Shown here one piece after another: positions 1 through 13,611 of a stretch of 64,000 nucleotides of DNA (positions within the stretch are counted from its first letter, which is position 1; every line of letters begins with the position of its first letter). Origin of the DNA: Polytrichum commune (lineage: Eukaryota; Streptophyta; Polytrichopsida; Polytrichales; Polytrichaceae); assembly GCA_950295325.1 (NCBI GenBank), contig OX485806.1, positions 310,001 to 374,000 on the forward strand. Reading direction: 5' to 3'. A model generated the notes under the pieces. The model worked only from the letters and a program-made list of their open reading frames with translations, had not been told where the DNA came from and did not search any database. A program made the position numbers and the translations under genes.

Positions 1-1217
1 TTCATAATATTTCATTTTTTAGGCCTTATTTGTCATATAATATAAGTAATCGATGTGCATGTACCCACACATATTTCAAGGTTTGTATGTAATTGGTATT
101 TTGGAGCATGTAGAGAAACCTTAGGAATGTTGTAAGCTTTGGGGAGCATTAGTAAACATTGTGAGCATGTCTCTTCAATACAAATGTTCTTTCATACTTA
201 TACATCTTCATTATGTATACAAAATGACTTTTTACATCGAAATAGGCCATTTTCTTGAAACTCCTTGATAGTACGACATTTGAGGCCACATGTATAGAGA
301 ATACGACATGTAGATAATACAACACTTTTTGTACAAAAATTTCTACTAACATTTCTTACGAATAAGTTTTATACAAGTATTGTCATCCCAACTCGCTTTT
401 AGTTCATCCAAATGCCAAATATATGAACAAAGTTTGATATATTATGCATCCTAACATTTGTCCAATGAAATAGTATCATAGATTATTGAAATTTGGATGA
501 AAAATCACTTAGTAAGCGACAATAATTGCAACTTTGTAATTCTATAATGCCCAAATCCTTTACAAGGAGTGACAGATGATGTTAGGTTTACATTTAGTGT
601 TGGTGACACTACATGATCTGTTTATAATTATTATTGAGCAAGACAAGTAGGATTGGTGACGCTAACTACAATGTTTAGTGTACTTTACTTTGTTGTCTTT
701 GCTAATTAGGGTCTTGATTTCAGCTATTAAAATGTTCAACAATGGCATTTCAGTGATTGATTAGGGTTACTATGCAAACAATGACATTTCACAACCAGTG
801 GGATTTTATTGTCTTCAGGCATCACTTAAGTTTCATTTTTTTAGGAGAGAGGGAAGGCTCTAGTAACTCCCAGTGATAGTGAGAGGAAAACTATTACAAG
901 GAAAGGTGTGACTGGATGGGCAGCTCTTCCCCATGGATCACTTCAAGGAAAGGAAAAAAAAATGTATTTTCTTTCCATTTTTATTGAGTAGCTAGGGTCT
1001 TGTATCATAACATTATTTAGTTCAGTGACCATGTTGGGTGGGCCAAGATTTTGTCATGTAAGGTGCTAGAATTATATCTTATGGATGCTTGTTTGCAAGT
1101 TAAAGCAACCTGGAAAACGAGTGAGATTTGGGTGAAGCATTATCAGTGAATGTTATAAAATTTGAAAGGACTAATAGCAGCTAAATAATCTTATATTGGG
1201 GCTAGAGTGTATATATA

Positions 1218-1253
<36 letters not shown>

Positions 1254-4200
1254 TGTATATGTATGTATATGTATATATATATATGTATATATGTGTATAT
1301 ATGTATATATGTATATATCCTTTTATTTTTTATTTTTTTGATGATGACCTCAAGTGTATAATGATTTCAATGATTATGAAAAATAAAATAAAGTTCAATA
1401 TGAAGGCCATGAAATTTACGACTACAATTAGATCTAGCCATTTTCTTTTCAACATTACATTTAATGATAGATTTTAAAGATCGCATCTTGGTATTCTACA
1501 TTTGATTACTTTACATAATAAAAAGAGGTCTCCATGAAAAGTATTCAGTTGAAACAACATTTTGTTGTTTCATGTAGGCATTTGACCCCAAAAAAAACTA
1601 TAGTTTTAGGATACCATAGCACTTTTTTGGTTCACTCCACCATGCTTGCACCCAATGTTGAAATGCCAACCAAATTTTTTTTGGGGGTATAATATTGATA
1701 TTATAATTTTATAATCCAACCCACAATATTTCATGTTTGTGTACATTGATTTCATATTCCTATTTTTAAACATGTATTAGTGCATGTTCAAAATTGGTGT
1801 GACTCAAGAAAGGTTACATTGACCAAAATTATCATGGTATGACCAAAGTATAGTGGGCCAAAAAAATTGGTGGAGACAGTGTAACCATTTGTTTTCTAGT
1901 TGGATTTGTTTTATAAAAATGTTGAATCATTGGTGGAAACACAAACCTCAATTACTCTTTCTAGAAGGGAAAAAAATATACCCTTCCTGTTGGAGGCTTG
2001 GAGCGTCCTTGGTATTTTACTTTTGGGAGATCTAATGGTCCTCCAAATTTTGTTTCAACATGTTTGGTGATTCCTATATTACCATTCCAAGTGGTCTTTA
2101 GTCATTTACTGCTTGTATTAGTTGACGGCTTATTTAGTCGGCATGATGTAGAATTGAAAATGTGGTGTTGGTAATGAAGTCTTATGTGTTTAGGTGTGTT
2201 AGAATGCTTGCAATCCTCTTGGGAATGTTGCAAAAACATTCGTGAGTTTGTGAAGGATTTTGTCAAGATTTTTAATAAGTGGTAAGGGGAAGGGGACTCA
2301 ATAGAAGGCATGTGATATGCATGGTTTGATGATTGTATTGAGCATTTTAAATTTTTTTGTTGAATTGTGGTTGGCAAAGTTAGTTATAATTTGTTTTGCC
2401 CTCTTGCTTTGTTCATAGTGGTTTCTTCTTTGATGTGCATTTTAGAATCGGAACAAGTTGCCTAGGTATGTGTACATGGTTCATTCTAGGACAACATTGG
2501 GAATTGTTCATTTCTGTAAGTAGTTCTTTGTGCTCACATGTATGATTTGAATATGCTTGGTTTGAGTTTTTCTTTGTTGGGGCGTCTAGGAATTCTGCAT
2601 TTGGCTAGGTTTAGGCCCATGTGGGATCATTTGGTAAATTGTTGTAGTTTGTTTTATTGAGGTTGGATGTTAAATATATGTTAAGTACATAGTGCTAGGT
2701 CATCGGCATATGGGTGTTGTATATTGTAGTATTCATGTGTTTTTTGAGGTTCTGTAGTGGTGGCTAAGCAAACCTATATTGAGCCATCTAAGGAGTTTGA
2801 GAAAAATTATAGTTAGGTACAAGCTTAGTAGGGGCTTAGAGTGTCCCTCGTTGGTTGTGCCTTGGCTTATATGTTGGGAGGGGGGGGGGGTTGCTCCAAA
2901 GTAGCTTCCGTGGAATGCGTTTGTGGGGTTTGCATATGTGCTTCCTACTCCTTCTACCACATTCAATGGGGGATTTAGTCTTTTATTCAATTGTGAGGAG
3001 TATGGTGTTGTCTATGAAGCCAAACGTTATTATGAAGTTCATTTGTGTGAGATATATATCAGATTGGGTACTATGTTTGACATATTCAACTCTACTTCTA
3101 CTCTCAAGGCAAACATTTGATAAATTTTGCTTTAAGAGGGTATTTATTTTGGGGTGTTATATATGGGACCCTTATTTGAATGCACCTTATTGTCATAAAC
3201 ACCACTTTTGCCAATTTTGCATTGACCTTGTTGTTACATAGACTATGTTTGTTACAAAAACAAAATATTGACCAAAAAACGAAATGATTACATTACTTTG
3301 AACATACATGCTTGAATCCAAAAACCCTACTCATAACATATATACTAGAAATAAAGTTTAATATGATAATGGAGGTCACCCGCACTCCAATGAACATTGT
3401 AAGAAAATCATAATCAATGAAAAGCCACCCTACACCACTTGAAGAAAATAACAAGCATATCCCACCCTAAGCAAATACCTAAATATAACATTTTTGCAAC
3501 CCTATATCCCACTAGAACACACAATAGTGTGATCCAACAACACTTCAAATTTCTTGACCCCTTTCTTGGCATACCACATATTCCTTTAAGCTCACATAAT
3601 GCTAGGTAGTATTATGAACATGCCTATGTTTTTGATGTGACGGTTTTTTTATATTAGTAAGGGATGTCATATTAACCAAATATGTGTTTTAACATTTCCT
3701 CCTAAGAATTAACTTGGACCCTTGTTTTAACCTATGGAATTTTCTTACTTTTCCAAGTGTCCAGTCCAAGGTTTAGTATTAGTTCAACTAGTGTAACATT
3801 AGGTACAATTTGTCCCATGGTTGCCATTTGAATTCTTGGATTACTAGACCTCGTTATTCAGTTAGTCCTCTATCCTCCTTCCTTCATTGAGAGTTCTTAT
3901 GCAATGATTTTAGTACTCGTGGGAGCTCTACTCTTCCAATTGTACAAACATTTCATCTATCAAGGAACAATGAAGCTATGTACCCCAAAGACTCCTAAGA
4001 GGAGCATCGCTCATTCAATCTCCTGACAATTCCCAAGGTAGGTGGACCTTGGGTAGGTCACTCTATAGGAGTTTTGTGCATCGCATGCGGCTAAGCAGGA
4101 GTTGTGTGAGGGTTATTTACCTCCACAACATGACTTTAAGAGCTCCCTATAATTGCTTAATTTTCTAGAATGATTTATTTTATTTTACCCTATTATTAGT

Positions 4201-5790
4201 TATATTGACAATGCTATTTCATGTTTTGGTAGTATTTATTCTTTATAATTAGAAAACTAATAATTCAAAAGTATACACATTGGAAAAGTGCTGCCAAAAA
4301 TCATGGCAACAAAAAGGCATGATTCATATATACGAAACAATACAACTCTAGCATTTCATAAAGACACAACATACAACAACATGAAGCAAATTATTCTAAG
4401 TGTATAATATGAATGGAAAATGCAACAAGAAAATTAAGCGCAATTTTAAAAATTACTTACAAGTTTGCATATTTAGGGTTCAATACTCCATGGCAATCTA
4501 GATATGCAAACTTGTCTAGCCCCAAGCCACAATGTGTTGTCACCCTATACACTACCCTCTACTTCCTTTGTTTTGTAAACCCTAAACAAAAAAAAAAACA
4601 AAAAAAACACCAATTTCAACAAAGTGGAACTAAAATCCTAGGTGTTGGCAAACATGAGTGTGGAATTGCAAATGAGGAAGACAATCAGTAACAAATGTTG
4701 GAAAATTCCATCCTTTTTGGGGAATTTGATGTTGCAATTTTCATCCAAATATCATGAAGCATGTGTGCAAAACTAAGCCTACTCAACATAAATCCTAAGG
4801 TCCTTATCTTGGATCCTTGTATCTTTAATAAAAAAAATTAAAGCCTTATCTACCTTACTTGTCATGGGATTATGATACACTTTTTACGGTCGCTAAATTA
4901 TGTGGAAGTCCTTCATAAATTTGATGTCAAATGAATTCAATTTTCCCTATATTAGACTGCACATCGTTTTTTAAATGCACTAAGTGACTTAATTAGGAGG
5001 TGGACTTTAACGCTCTAATACCATGTAGATTCATGAGGGGTGGATTAAGTTCCAAAACACAAGATATCCACATGATGAAGAGAATAACCTAATTAATTTT
5101 TAAACAAGGGAGTCCACTCTATAAGAAGGTTGTGGCAATTGGCTATGTCCTATTGGGACAAGATAACATCATGACGCATCACTATTTTACAAAGTGACAT
5201 CACATAAATCTAGCAATCCTACACACAACATATACCTTGTTTCTAATTGTGAACCCCATGTGACCTCAAGAATCAAGTGTCACTTACAACTACCAACACA
5301 CCATCATCATCACTTGGATTTTGGCATACTAACAAATGTTGCAAACCGTAAAAACCTCCCAAACATGCAAGACATTGCCCCTCTCCAAACCAACAAAGAA
5401 ATGAGCACGAAGCTAGACTCGAAACCCTAAAATAAACAAAAGTCGCGTTCCACTTTTTAGGAGATGATGAGGAATGATTATAGGACTTCACCCAAGTTCA
5501 ACTAGAACATAAATATTATCCTAAATAATTGAAATTCTGTGACCTTGGCAATATGCTATATGTTTCTAATGCCCACATAACGATAGGTATAAAATGTTTG
5601 CCTATCATGCTTTTTATACGGCCCTTGTAAATGAATAAGGGTCCTATGTTAGTTCTACATGTTTTCCTCCCATGTTTTAACCCACCAAGTTCTTAATTCT
5701 TGTAAGTGGCTTCTTTACATACCCAAGTGATTGTTATGAACATGTGTGAAAGCTTCTTAACTAAAACCTACTCGAAATATCCCTCGAGCA
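1..5790. other. Intergenic AT-rich DNA, no gene recognised
   Basis: I find no reading frame with a recognisable protein family and no coherent set of exons here. The open frames are short and composed of low-complexity AT-rich codons. Visible structure is limited to a TATG/TA microsatellite near 1.2 kb, a poly-G run near 2.88 kb and short A or T runs. Confidence 0.6.
1208..1319. repeat. TA / TATG compound microsatellite
   Basis: A run of TA dinucleotides is followed by about seven ATGT units and then by mixed ATGTATAT units over roughly 110 bp. The open frame across it is only a by-product of the repeat (Tyr/Met/Cys/Val codons). Confidence 0.9.
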
Positions 5791-6011
5791 AGTTCTTGTA
5801 GGTGCACTGGGATAACCGGGATGCCTCCCCCATAACCGAGAGAGCTTTTACCCGGTTTTTAGAAAAGACTTTGGTTATTTGGTAAAGCCAGATGGGAATG
5901 GGCCTGTATATACGTATATCTTTATTGTTGCAGGTTCTTCAAATGATTCTCTTTTAGATTGATATCCTTATCAACCTTGTCTTTCATCCTCTTCTTGCAG
6001 GATACAACAAT

Positions 6012-6229
6012 GATCGGGAAGCATTGGCAGTTAGTTACAAATGAACCGGTTGAGTTTGAGAAATAACCGGTTGAAGTTCAAGACTGTAGGAAAATTACCG
6101 ATCATTTTAGAGGAATCTATAGAATATTCTCCAATTTAATAAAGGAAAACCGGAGAATATCAACATATAACTGGTTGGACTTGCAAACACTAGGATCTCA
6201 ACCAATTATGCCCAAAAATCTCCCCGATC
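6012..6229 (+). mobile_element. ACCGGTT-family small inverted-repeat element, copy A
   Basis: The segment starts with GATCGGGAAG and ends with CTCCCCGATC, so its ends are inverted repeats of about 9 bp. It carries the family hallmark of two ACCGGTT palindromes flanking an AGTTTGAGAAATA stretch, then a further CCGG box and an AACTGGTTG box. The same order of motifs recurs at 8.66-9.28, 41.6 and 43.9 kb. There is no coding capacity. It is most like a MITE; I see no clear target duplication. Confidence 0.6.
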
Positions 6230-6674
6230 ACTGGGATACAGTTGGATTTGGTTGAGTCTTCTATACATGGTTGTACATGGCAAGCCAAGCAAAGCAATTA
6301 AGCACATCGATTGATGAAAGGTTAATGGTATCTGTCCCATTAAGAAGATTCAAGCCAAACCTTGGATATGTGTGTTCCTTAATGACGACTTCGATGTTGG
6401 CATCAATGTGAATTATGATCTTGCTTTAATTTTGAGTTGATCTATATCTATATGTAATTTCGAAACGGGCATTACAAGAATTAGAAGGGCCCTCAACAAC
6501 TACTGCCTTCTTTTGAAGGTGAACACCTTGAACAAGCACATACAAGTTGACCAACATCTATTTCCTCCTTAGGTTCCCACATGGTTGGGTGAAAATATCC
6601 AATTCACTCAGATACCCTCACTATGATTGAGTGGGATCATAGGTGGTAGGGTGGACAAAAAATCAAGTGATATG

Positions 6675-6752
6675 AAGGTCACCCATCCAAATACTATTCT
6701 AGCCTTAGGCAGGTTAACCTTGGAGTTCATGTGGTTTTTGGGTTAAGGCCTT
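6675..6752 (-). pseudogene. 5S rRNA-like fragment (5S-derived SINE or 5S pseudogene)
   Basis: Read on the - strand, this stretch follows the order of a plant 5S rRNA: a block like the family's CCCATCAGAACTCCGAAGTTAAG segment (here ...CACATGAACTCCAAGGTTAA), then an A-rich AGTA segment, then GGATGGGTGACCT, which is exactly the 5S sequence at that point. Similarity stops after that block. About half of a 5S gene is represented, with many substitutions, so it cannot be a functional rRNA gene. It may be a retroposed or 5S-derived SINE fragment. Confidence 0.5.
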
Positions 6753-8194
6753 GAGTTTGAGCCACCCGTGTTCCTTAATTATGAACTTATCAATGAGATA
6801 TCTTTACAAGCAATTTCCTAAAATAAAATAAAATAAAATAAAAATCCAAGATGTATCAAAAGCACTTCATCTCTAATACAATTGGCTAAAATGATGAGTT
6901 GCATAACCAAAAATATTCATGTCGCTAACATTGTTACCCTCCCAAAATAGCTAATTTTGTAACAAAGAAAAAATTAAGGGTGCCAACCACTTCAAGGCCC
7001 ATAACTTAGACTCAACGATATAAAATTTCAATTGGTTTGCTCTATATGGTACAAAACTTTGTTATCTCAAGGTGCAAGAAAAGAAAAGGAAAAAACAAGA
7101 AAAGAAAAAGCTTGCCTTGAGAAATTCATCTTTAAAAGACACTCGCAACCACTTTTGGGCTTCTTAGACATTTAGGGATTAAAGTCTCTCATAGACACAT
7201 GTTTTGTTCTAAGGGAACACTTTTGACATTTGCCATGAACTTCGTTCTCATGTGTATAGCTGTCTTTTGGCCAAAGTCAAACGCTTCCCCTTCATTTCTC
7301 CAAAATTAGGGGTTCCGACATGACACCACTTGAACCATCCTCAAATAGTATGAAACGTCAAAAGTGAAGAAGAATTCGAAGCTACCAAAACATGAGTTTT
7401 TGAGAGAGTCACTTTAAGGATAACTTTAATGTCATGATCCTTGTTGCGATAATTGGTAGCCTTGGGAATCTCTTCTAGCATCAAGTCAAGCGCCTCTTGA
7501 ATCTCCATTGTCAACAAATCACATCCTCGGGTTCCTTGGATCAATGCCACATGCTCATGCCAAATGGTGTTCAAGGATGTTGAGAGAGAGTGAGAGAGAG
7601 TGAGAGAGAGAGAGAAGCTTCTAGTATACCCCATCCCACAGATGATTTAGAGAGAGGCGATCACAAACTAAAGCGATTGTGACTTTGGAAGGTTGTCTAT
7701 GTCTAAGAAATTGGTGGCGAGGCTTTGGTCCAAAACTTTAGGAAACCGGTTGTGGCAAGACTCATTTTACAACGATTAAAGGTATGTGGGTGTTATTTGC
7801 TTCGTTTTTCATGTTCTCCAACTTTTGCCGATTAAATTTACACAAAAAAGAGAGCTCGTGTTGCATGAGCGAATCTACAAGGAAACCTTTGTCAAAACTA
7901 GACTTTCCTTGATTTAGTTATGGTTATTGGAAGTGCATGTTTGTTGATTCCTTAACTGGAGGCATAGGTCCTCTCAAGTGTGTTCACTCTTGAGTGTAGA
8001 GTAATTAATATTTGAAGACGTAGTCCAATCATTTTTAAACATGTGTCTTCATGATGTTTGTTGTTTGATTCCCACCGAACCACATATCAATCAAATATGA
8101 GGGTCCGATTAAGAAAATGAGCCACTTAAGATCCACCTACCTTATTGGACATGCTCTTAATCATATGTCAAGTTGCCTCATTCTTGCATTACTA

Positions 8195-8345
8195 GAGGCA
8201 CCTATTCCCAAGAGGGTACCGGGATTTCGATAAGGTTGGGATTGAATTTCAATAAGTCTAGGATTAAATTTCGATATGATCATAACCAATAGTGCTAAAG
8301 TGAGGAGGAAAGAGCGGTTAGAATGAGTGGTTATGACAACTCTAG
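8195..8345 (+). repeat. Dispersed repeat, partner of 19570-19740 in opposite orientation
   Basis: The block running from GAGGCACCTATT through GATAAGGTTGGGATTGAATTTC to GAATGAGTGGTTATG recurs inverted and diverged near 19.6 kb, including the boxes CTAAAGTG and GAGGCACCT. No coding sequence is seen. Confidence 0.55.
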
Positions 8346-8659
8346 ACCTTGGAAATATGTTTGAGCCAACACTTGGCTTCAAAACTTCATAGTAATTTCA
8401 ATTTAAGGAACAAAATTACCCCAAAAAATTGCAATCCCCTTGGTTTCTATCTTCTGACACGAGGGAAAAAGTCATATTGCCTTATACTTCTCCAAATCTT
8501 GTGCAGAGCCCCTTAAGTGATTGGTTATGAGTGCCTCTACTCTATATATGTTGGTTTAGCATGATCTTCACATGCCTCTTGCATGAAAATGGCATGTGTT
8601 TGTTGGTTGTGAATCCATCAATTTATGTATGTTTTGTTCACTAAAACTGTTGGGTTCAC

Positions 8660-8850
8660 AGAATAGGGAGAACCGACCACTAGTTACAAATGAATCGATT
8701 GAGTTTTGAGAAATAACCGGTTGAAGTTTGGAACTTCAGGAACATTACCCATCACTTTAGAGGAATCTATGCAACATACCTCAAATTAATAAAGAAAAAC
8801 TTAAAGATGTCAACATATAATTGGTTGAACTTGGGAAGACTGATTATGCC
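8660..8850 (+). mobile_element. ACCGGTT-family element, copy B
   Basis: It holds the same motif order as copy A: GGGAGAACCGAC, TAGTTACAAATGAA, GAGAAATAACCGGTTGAAG, TTTAGAGGAATCTATG and AATTGGTTGAACTTG. Its 3' end is degraded. It lies head-to-head with copy C, so the two form an imperfect inverted repeat around 8.87 kb. Confidence 0.55.
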
Positions 8851-8889
8851 CTAAAACCTAAATTCCATGACAGCTGCATCACTGCCAGC

Positions 8890-9282
8890 GATCGGGGAGA
8901 TTTTGGGCATAATTGGTTGAGATCCTAGTGTTTGCAAGTCGAACCGGTTACATGTTGGTCACATCCTTCGGTTTTCCTTTATTCATTTGAGGTATATTAC
9001 ATAAGATTCCTCTAAAGTGATGGGTAATTCTCCTGAAGTCTTGAACTTCAGCCGGTTATTTCTCAAACTCAACGAGTTCATTTGTAACTAAAGAATCCTA
9101 GTGATTCTAAATCCTACCGGTTACATGTTAACACATTCCCGTTTTGCTTTATTCATTTCAGGTATATTCTTCTATAGATTCCTCTAAAATGATCGGTAAT
9201 TTTCATGCAGTCTTGAACTTCAACCGGTTATTTCTCAAACTCAACCGGTTCATGTGTAACTAACTGCCGGTTCTCCCCGATC
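8890..9282 (-). mobile_element. ACCGGTT-family element, tandem double copy C
   Basis: This segment starts GATCGGGGAGA and ends TTCTCCCCGATC, with perfect terminal inverted repeats. Inside are two tandem, inverted copies of the family core (about 8890-9100 and 9101-9282), each with ACCGGTT boxes and a TTATTTCTCAAACTCAAC block. A dimeric element inside one pair of termini is unusual and suggests unequal exchange or nested insertion. Confidence 0.6.
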
Positions 9283-9285
9283 ATA

Positions 9286-12200
9286 GGTCACCGCATGACA
9301 CAACTTCTATTATGATCCTTAAATTAAAGCACTCGACTCAAAAGCAAGAACTACAAATACTAGTATTTGACTCGACTGCCAAAGAAGTGTGCAAAAGGAA
9401 ATTTGAACCCAACGGCACCTAATAAGAACTCGGGGGGGGGGGGGGGCAGTGTGTTAAAAAGTTAAGGATATAGGTGCGAACAACCACTATTTTATAGGGG
9501 GGTATTACTTTCAACTCTCTTCTTTTTTTCACATGCTATCATTATGTAAACTTCTACTTTGGGTTAATAAAAAAATGACTTGCATTACTTATAATTCCAA
9601 ATTACCTATTATTCCATACCCTATAGTACTTTAAAGATGTCGAGTGCCATTTTTGATACCCTATATTACTATTAAGTCCATATATAATTTTTAGCCCAAA
9701 TGTTTTTAAAATACCCTATCATTTGTTCGCACGTATATTGCTACTCCAACCAATGACTCCCCCCCCCCCCCCCCGAGAATAAGAACCATGGCCATCGCAA
9801 GGCTGATGAAACTTTTGTAATAAAAAGTTGTGGCAAGTTGGGGTTTGTGAGGAGCAGTGGTTTTTATTTATTTATTAATTTGGGGGGCTTTTATTTATGG
9901 CTGATATGTTGGCAATGGCATAGGTTGCACACTTGACAATTGATGCGGAGTTGGTCATGACCCACCAAAATACACCCGAATTATCACCTTGCCTCATTCG
10001 CTTTCTTGGCCCATTTCTTCAAGTTTTGGTTCTGAAGAGGAAAAGTCGCCTTATTGATTTTGGTGCAATTCGGCCTCATGGAGCACCAAAATAAAATAAA
10101 ATAAAAACAAAGCACACACATTGGTGAGGAGTCATGTCCAAATCCACTCAAGAACCATACAAAGAGGAAGACACAAAAGTGAGAGGGACACAAAGTTTTA
10201 GAATGTTAAGATGCTTAGTGATTGACCTCAAGGGCCTCCATCGCATGCACAACATAAACACAAAATGACACAACTAATTTCAAATGGTAAAAGAAGTTTA
10301 AAATACTCAATATGGTTAGCAAAACTTCTTACTCATCATGAACTAGGGCATGGTAAGAGAATCTACTCATTATATTTGTGAATGTATATTACATATTCTT
10401 AGGCCCACAACACTGAACCACCAGGTTGATTGATGTTATGTAAGAGGTTTTGCTAGTTGATAAGTATTCTATATGTAATTTTTTTCATAAATGTAACATT
10501 CAAGTTGATTTATTAAGCATCATAAATAGAAAATCTAAACAGACTCGAATTCAATACGTCTTCTCAAGTTGATTTACGGTAGAGGAGCATGGATGTAGCA
10601 ATATTTCACCTCGGCTTCTCAATTGCCACTGCCCATTTAGAGTTCGTTCCTTTCCTTACCAAAGCCGTCTAGTCCATCGCATGTGAAAGAAATCTTTATT
10701 GGAATAATCTATGTATGTGCAACAAACTCTATAAGTTGCACAAGTTAGTGGTTGAGCCTTGTCCTCTCTATCTAATTGCCACAACTTGGAGTTCAATGTT
10801 GGCTTAGTTGAATTACTAAATTGTATCCAAATTAAGGAAATAAGTTGTCAATGAGTTTGGCACGATTAAATCATGATCATATATGTGTGTGGACGCACAT
10901 GGCCTAAACTCCATCATTTGTGAATTTTCATATTATAAATGACACGTGCTTGAAATGAGCATAGATAACATGGGTCTAGGCACTTTTTCCAGGAAACATT
11001 CACTCTAAATAGGAGCTTGAGTTGGACTTTGTGGGGGGTGGGGGGAGAACGGCATGTTAATGGGCAAGTTGTTACATAATGGTCACTTTTAAAACATCAT
11101 AAATCACCCAACTATAGTTGACCAACATATGATAGACATATGTATACACAAGTCTTATCATGCACGAAGCATTGTGTGTGTGTTTTTCTCCCAACTCTCA
11201 CTTACAACAACTGTTTGAATTTAGACTTGGTGGAAAATTAACATTTTGCTTGTTGTACATTACTGAGCCGTCATATAATGGCATTGACTCCCTTACCTAG
11301 ATTGGAAAAGAAGATGAAAGTGGAGGGTTGGGAAGTAGAAGACTTAATCCCCATTAGATGAAGGTTGACAGGTGGGACTACACAAAGGGGCTCATGATTT
11401 TTTTAAATATATGTTGTGCCCAAACCCCATGCAACTATGAGCACAATGGGGGAACCATGCTAGATAGCGACCAATTTTCAACCAAAAATTGTTGGTTTAG
11501 TAGCACACTTGTACCTATCACACTCTACACCTTGGAGCCGATGTCAATTTAGATTGATCCGGCCTCACAATTTGCATATGGCCCCTTATTATGGAATAAA
11601 AAGACCAATATTGAGGCCCACATAACGGGAATGGTCATCTATGTAATGTCATGATGATAGTAAAGAAGATGGATCTACAACTTACTCCTTTGGTAAGATG
11701 ACTTTATAGGAGTCCAAACTCAATTTCATGAAGTTCCAAGCTAGTTCATGAACCTTCTAAACAATTTTACCATACCGTTTTACCAATTTCATGAACCTTC
11801 TAAGTTGGTTCACAATTTTTCTAAACCGACTTGACATGTTGCACACCTCAATTTCATGATAGTGGACCTTTACATCTAGCAACTTCATGAATCTTCAACC
11901 AATTTCAAGAATCTTTTCACATTTTGTGGTTTAGATATTCTTTGCCTACAGTACAAACAAGTTCTTAGAATTCATTTAGACCAAGGTCGTTCCTAGCCTT
12001 GATAGACAAAGGTATGACCTCATGGACAATGTCCCATTTCACAAATCTCATGAAATACAACAAGCTTATAAAGATATGGAAACATCTACTTATATTTGCA
12101 TCACATAGTCCATTTCTCAATGTTGTAGAATGGGTATTTGGACACATCAAAAGCCATGTTTGATGGATGATCTCCAAATCATCGACCATCATTAGGTCAA

Positions 12201-12900
12201 ATTAATAATGATGATGATGATGATGATAAATCACTGCAGATATGTCCAAGGTTGGATAAGAGAGGTCAATCAAAATTTTAGTGGAGCTAGTCATGGGGAG
12301 CAATTGGGAGAATCTTATACAAGATGTACCGTTCTTTGTAAAAAAAAGTTATACAATTCATGAAATTAGTTTTGTGAAGTTGTGTGTATGGGTATTTAAT
12401 CATGAAATTGTTCACAACATGTAGTGAAGTTGGTTGAAAGTTCAACTTAAATTGATTGTCTATATAGTGAATTTAGTTCATGATTCCAATGAAATTGGTA
12501 GAATCTATTCCTAAATTGGTTTGTAATACACTCCAAACTCCATAGTATCACACCTGTGGCAACCAAGGTGCATGTGATATTACGAAGTTCCATAGTGTTA
12601 ACATGGATGCATGATAAGAGAGAATTAGTGTAGCATGTGACATTATGGAATAACACAAAGTGCAACATTGTAATGTTGAAATTGATGATTTCATACATTG
12701 GACATGGATAACCTCCCACCCCGAGAATCTCTCAATGTATCAAGGATCGTTACAACTGCAAAGTGCACTTGTAATTCTCATGTTACATGTGCATATCATG
12801 CATCAATGATGATTCTTGCTCTAAACAATCCACCACAAAGACCACTCTTTCTCTACAAAATTGCCTACATTCTTTGAACATTGGATGTCATTTCCAAAAG
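9286..12900. other. Intergenic DNA, no gene recognised
   Basis: Outside the small TIR element this stretch contains no coding frame that I recognise. It has short A/T-rich tandem units (AAAAT near 10.09 kb, GAT near 12.21 kb) and repeated phrases around TTCATGAACCTTCTAA near 11.8 kb. Confidence 0.5.
9429..9777. mobile_element. Small TIR element with poly-G termini and 8-bp target duplication
   Basis: The left end reads CTC followed by a run of G, and the right end a run of C followed by GAG. Further in, GTGCGAACAA on the left matches its inverted copy on the right. The direct repeat AATAAGAA flanks both sides (9421-9428 and 9778-9785). Element length is about 349 bp with no coding capacity. 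An 8-bp target duplication fits a hAT-type MITE. Confidence 0.7.
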
Positions 12901-12909
12901 CATGCAATT

Positions 12910-13386
12910 GGAAGTTGGAAATTAAGATACGTCACTTGTTTTTCATGTCACTTCACCATAGGGGTTTCAACCACAACAAATATTGTCTACCATTTCGCAC
13001 AATACATCAACAAGCTTGTCTCATAAATGAAACCCTCCACCCACAAGCAAAAAGATAGATCTAGGGAAGTAGGCAAATGAGTTCTCTATGAAGCTTAAGT
13101 TCTAAGTGCTCACTTAAGTTGCACAAGATGGATCCAACTTACCAACAACATGCACATCTTAAAAGTTGGAAGTTAAGATACATCACTTGTAAGGAGAGCA
13201 CACTTCACCACATGCGCTTGAACCACAATAGATCTTGTCTACCATTTCTCACATGTCAACAAGCTTGTCTCATAATTGGAACCCTCCACCCACAAGCACA
13301 AAGATAGAGCCACAGAAGAAGGCAAAATTTGCATTCTTTGTGAAGCTTAAGTTCCAAGTGCTCACTTAAGATACACAAGATGGATT
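12910..13386. repeat. Tandem direct duplication, period about 249 bp
   Basis: The block 12910-13136 recurs at about 13159-13386. Shared anchors include GAAGTTGGAA, CAACAAGCTTGTCTCATAA, CCCTCCACCCACAAGCA and GTGCTCACTTAAG followed by CACAAGATGGAT. The copies differ by substitutions and small indels, so the duplication is not recent. Short open frames repeated in both copies look non-coding. Confidence 0.75.
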
Positions 13387-13580
13387 CGAAAATTCCATGC
13401 TACAATGCATGTGGCACAAAAAGAAATAAAAACACACTTCTTACACTTGATTCTTCTTCATGAAGGAGTCATGTGATAACGGTTTGGCTCCCCATCCATT
13501 TGAACCTTGCTTCTACCCAACCAACTTTCTTCCCACTTGACCTTCCAGGACCATGTGGAAGATCCATGCACCAACAATTC

Positions 13581-13611
13581 AAGAAGAAGAAGAAGAAGAA
13601 GAAGAAGAAGA
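13581..13611. repeat. AAG trinucleotide microsatellite
   Basis: About ten tandem AAG units. It generates poly-Lys and poly-Leu runs in overlapping open frames and is not evidence of a gene. Confidence 0.9.

Noticed and set aside
1196-1477. 93-codon frame on the + strand
   Set aside because: Most of it is translation of the TATG microsatellite; no family motif.
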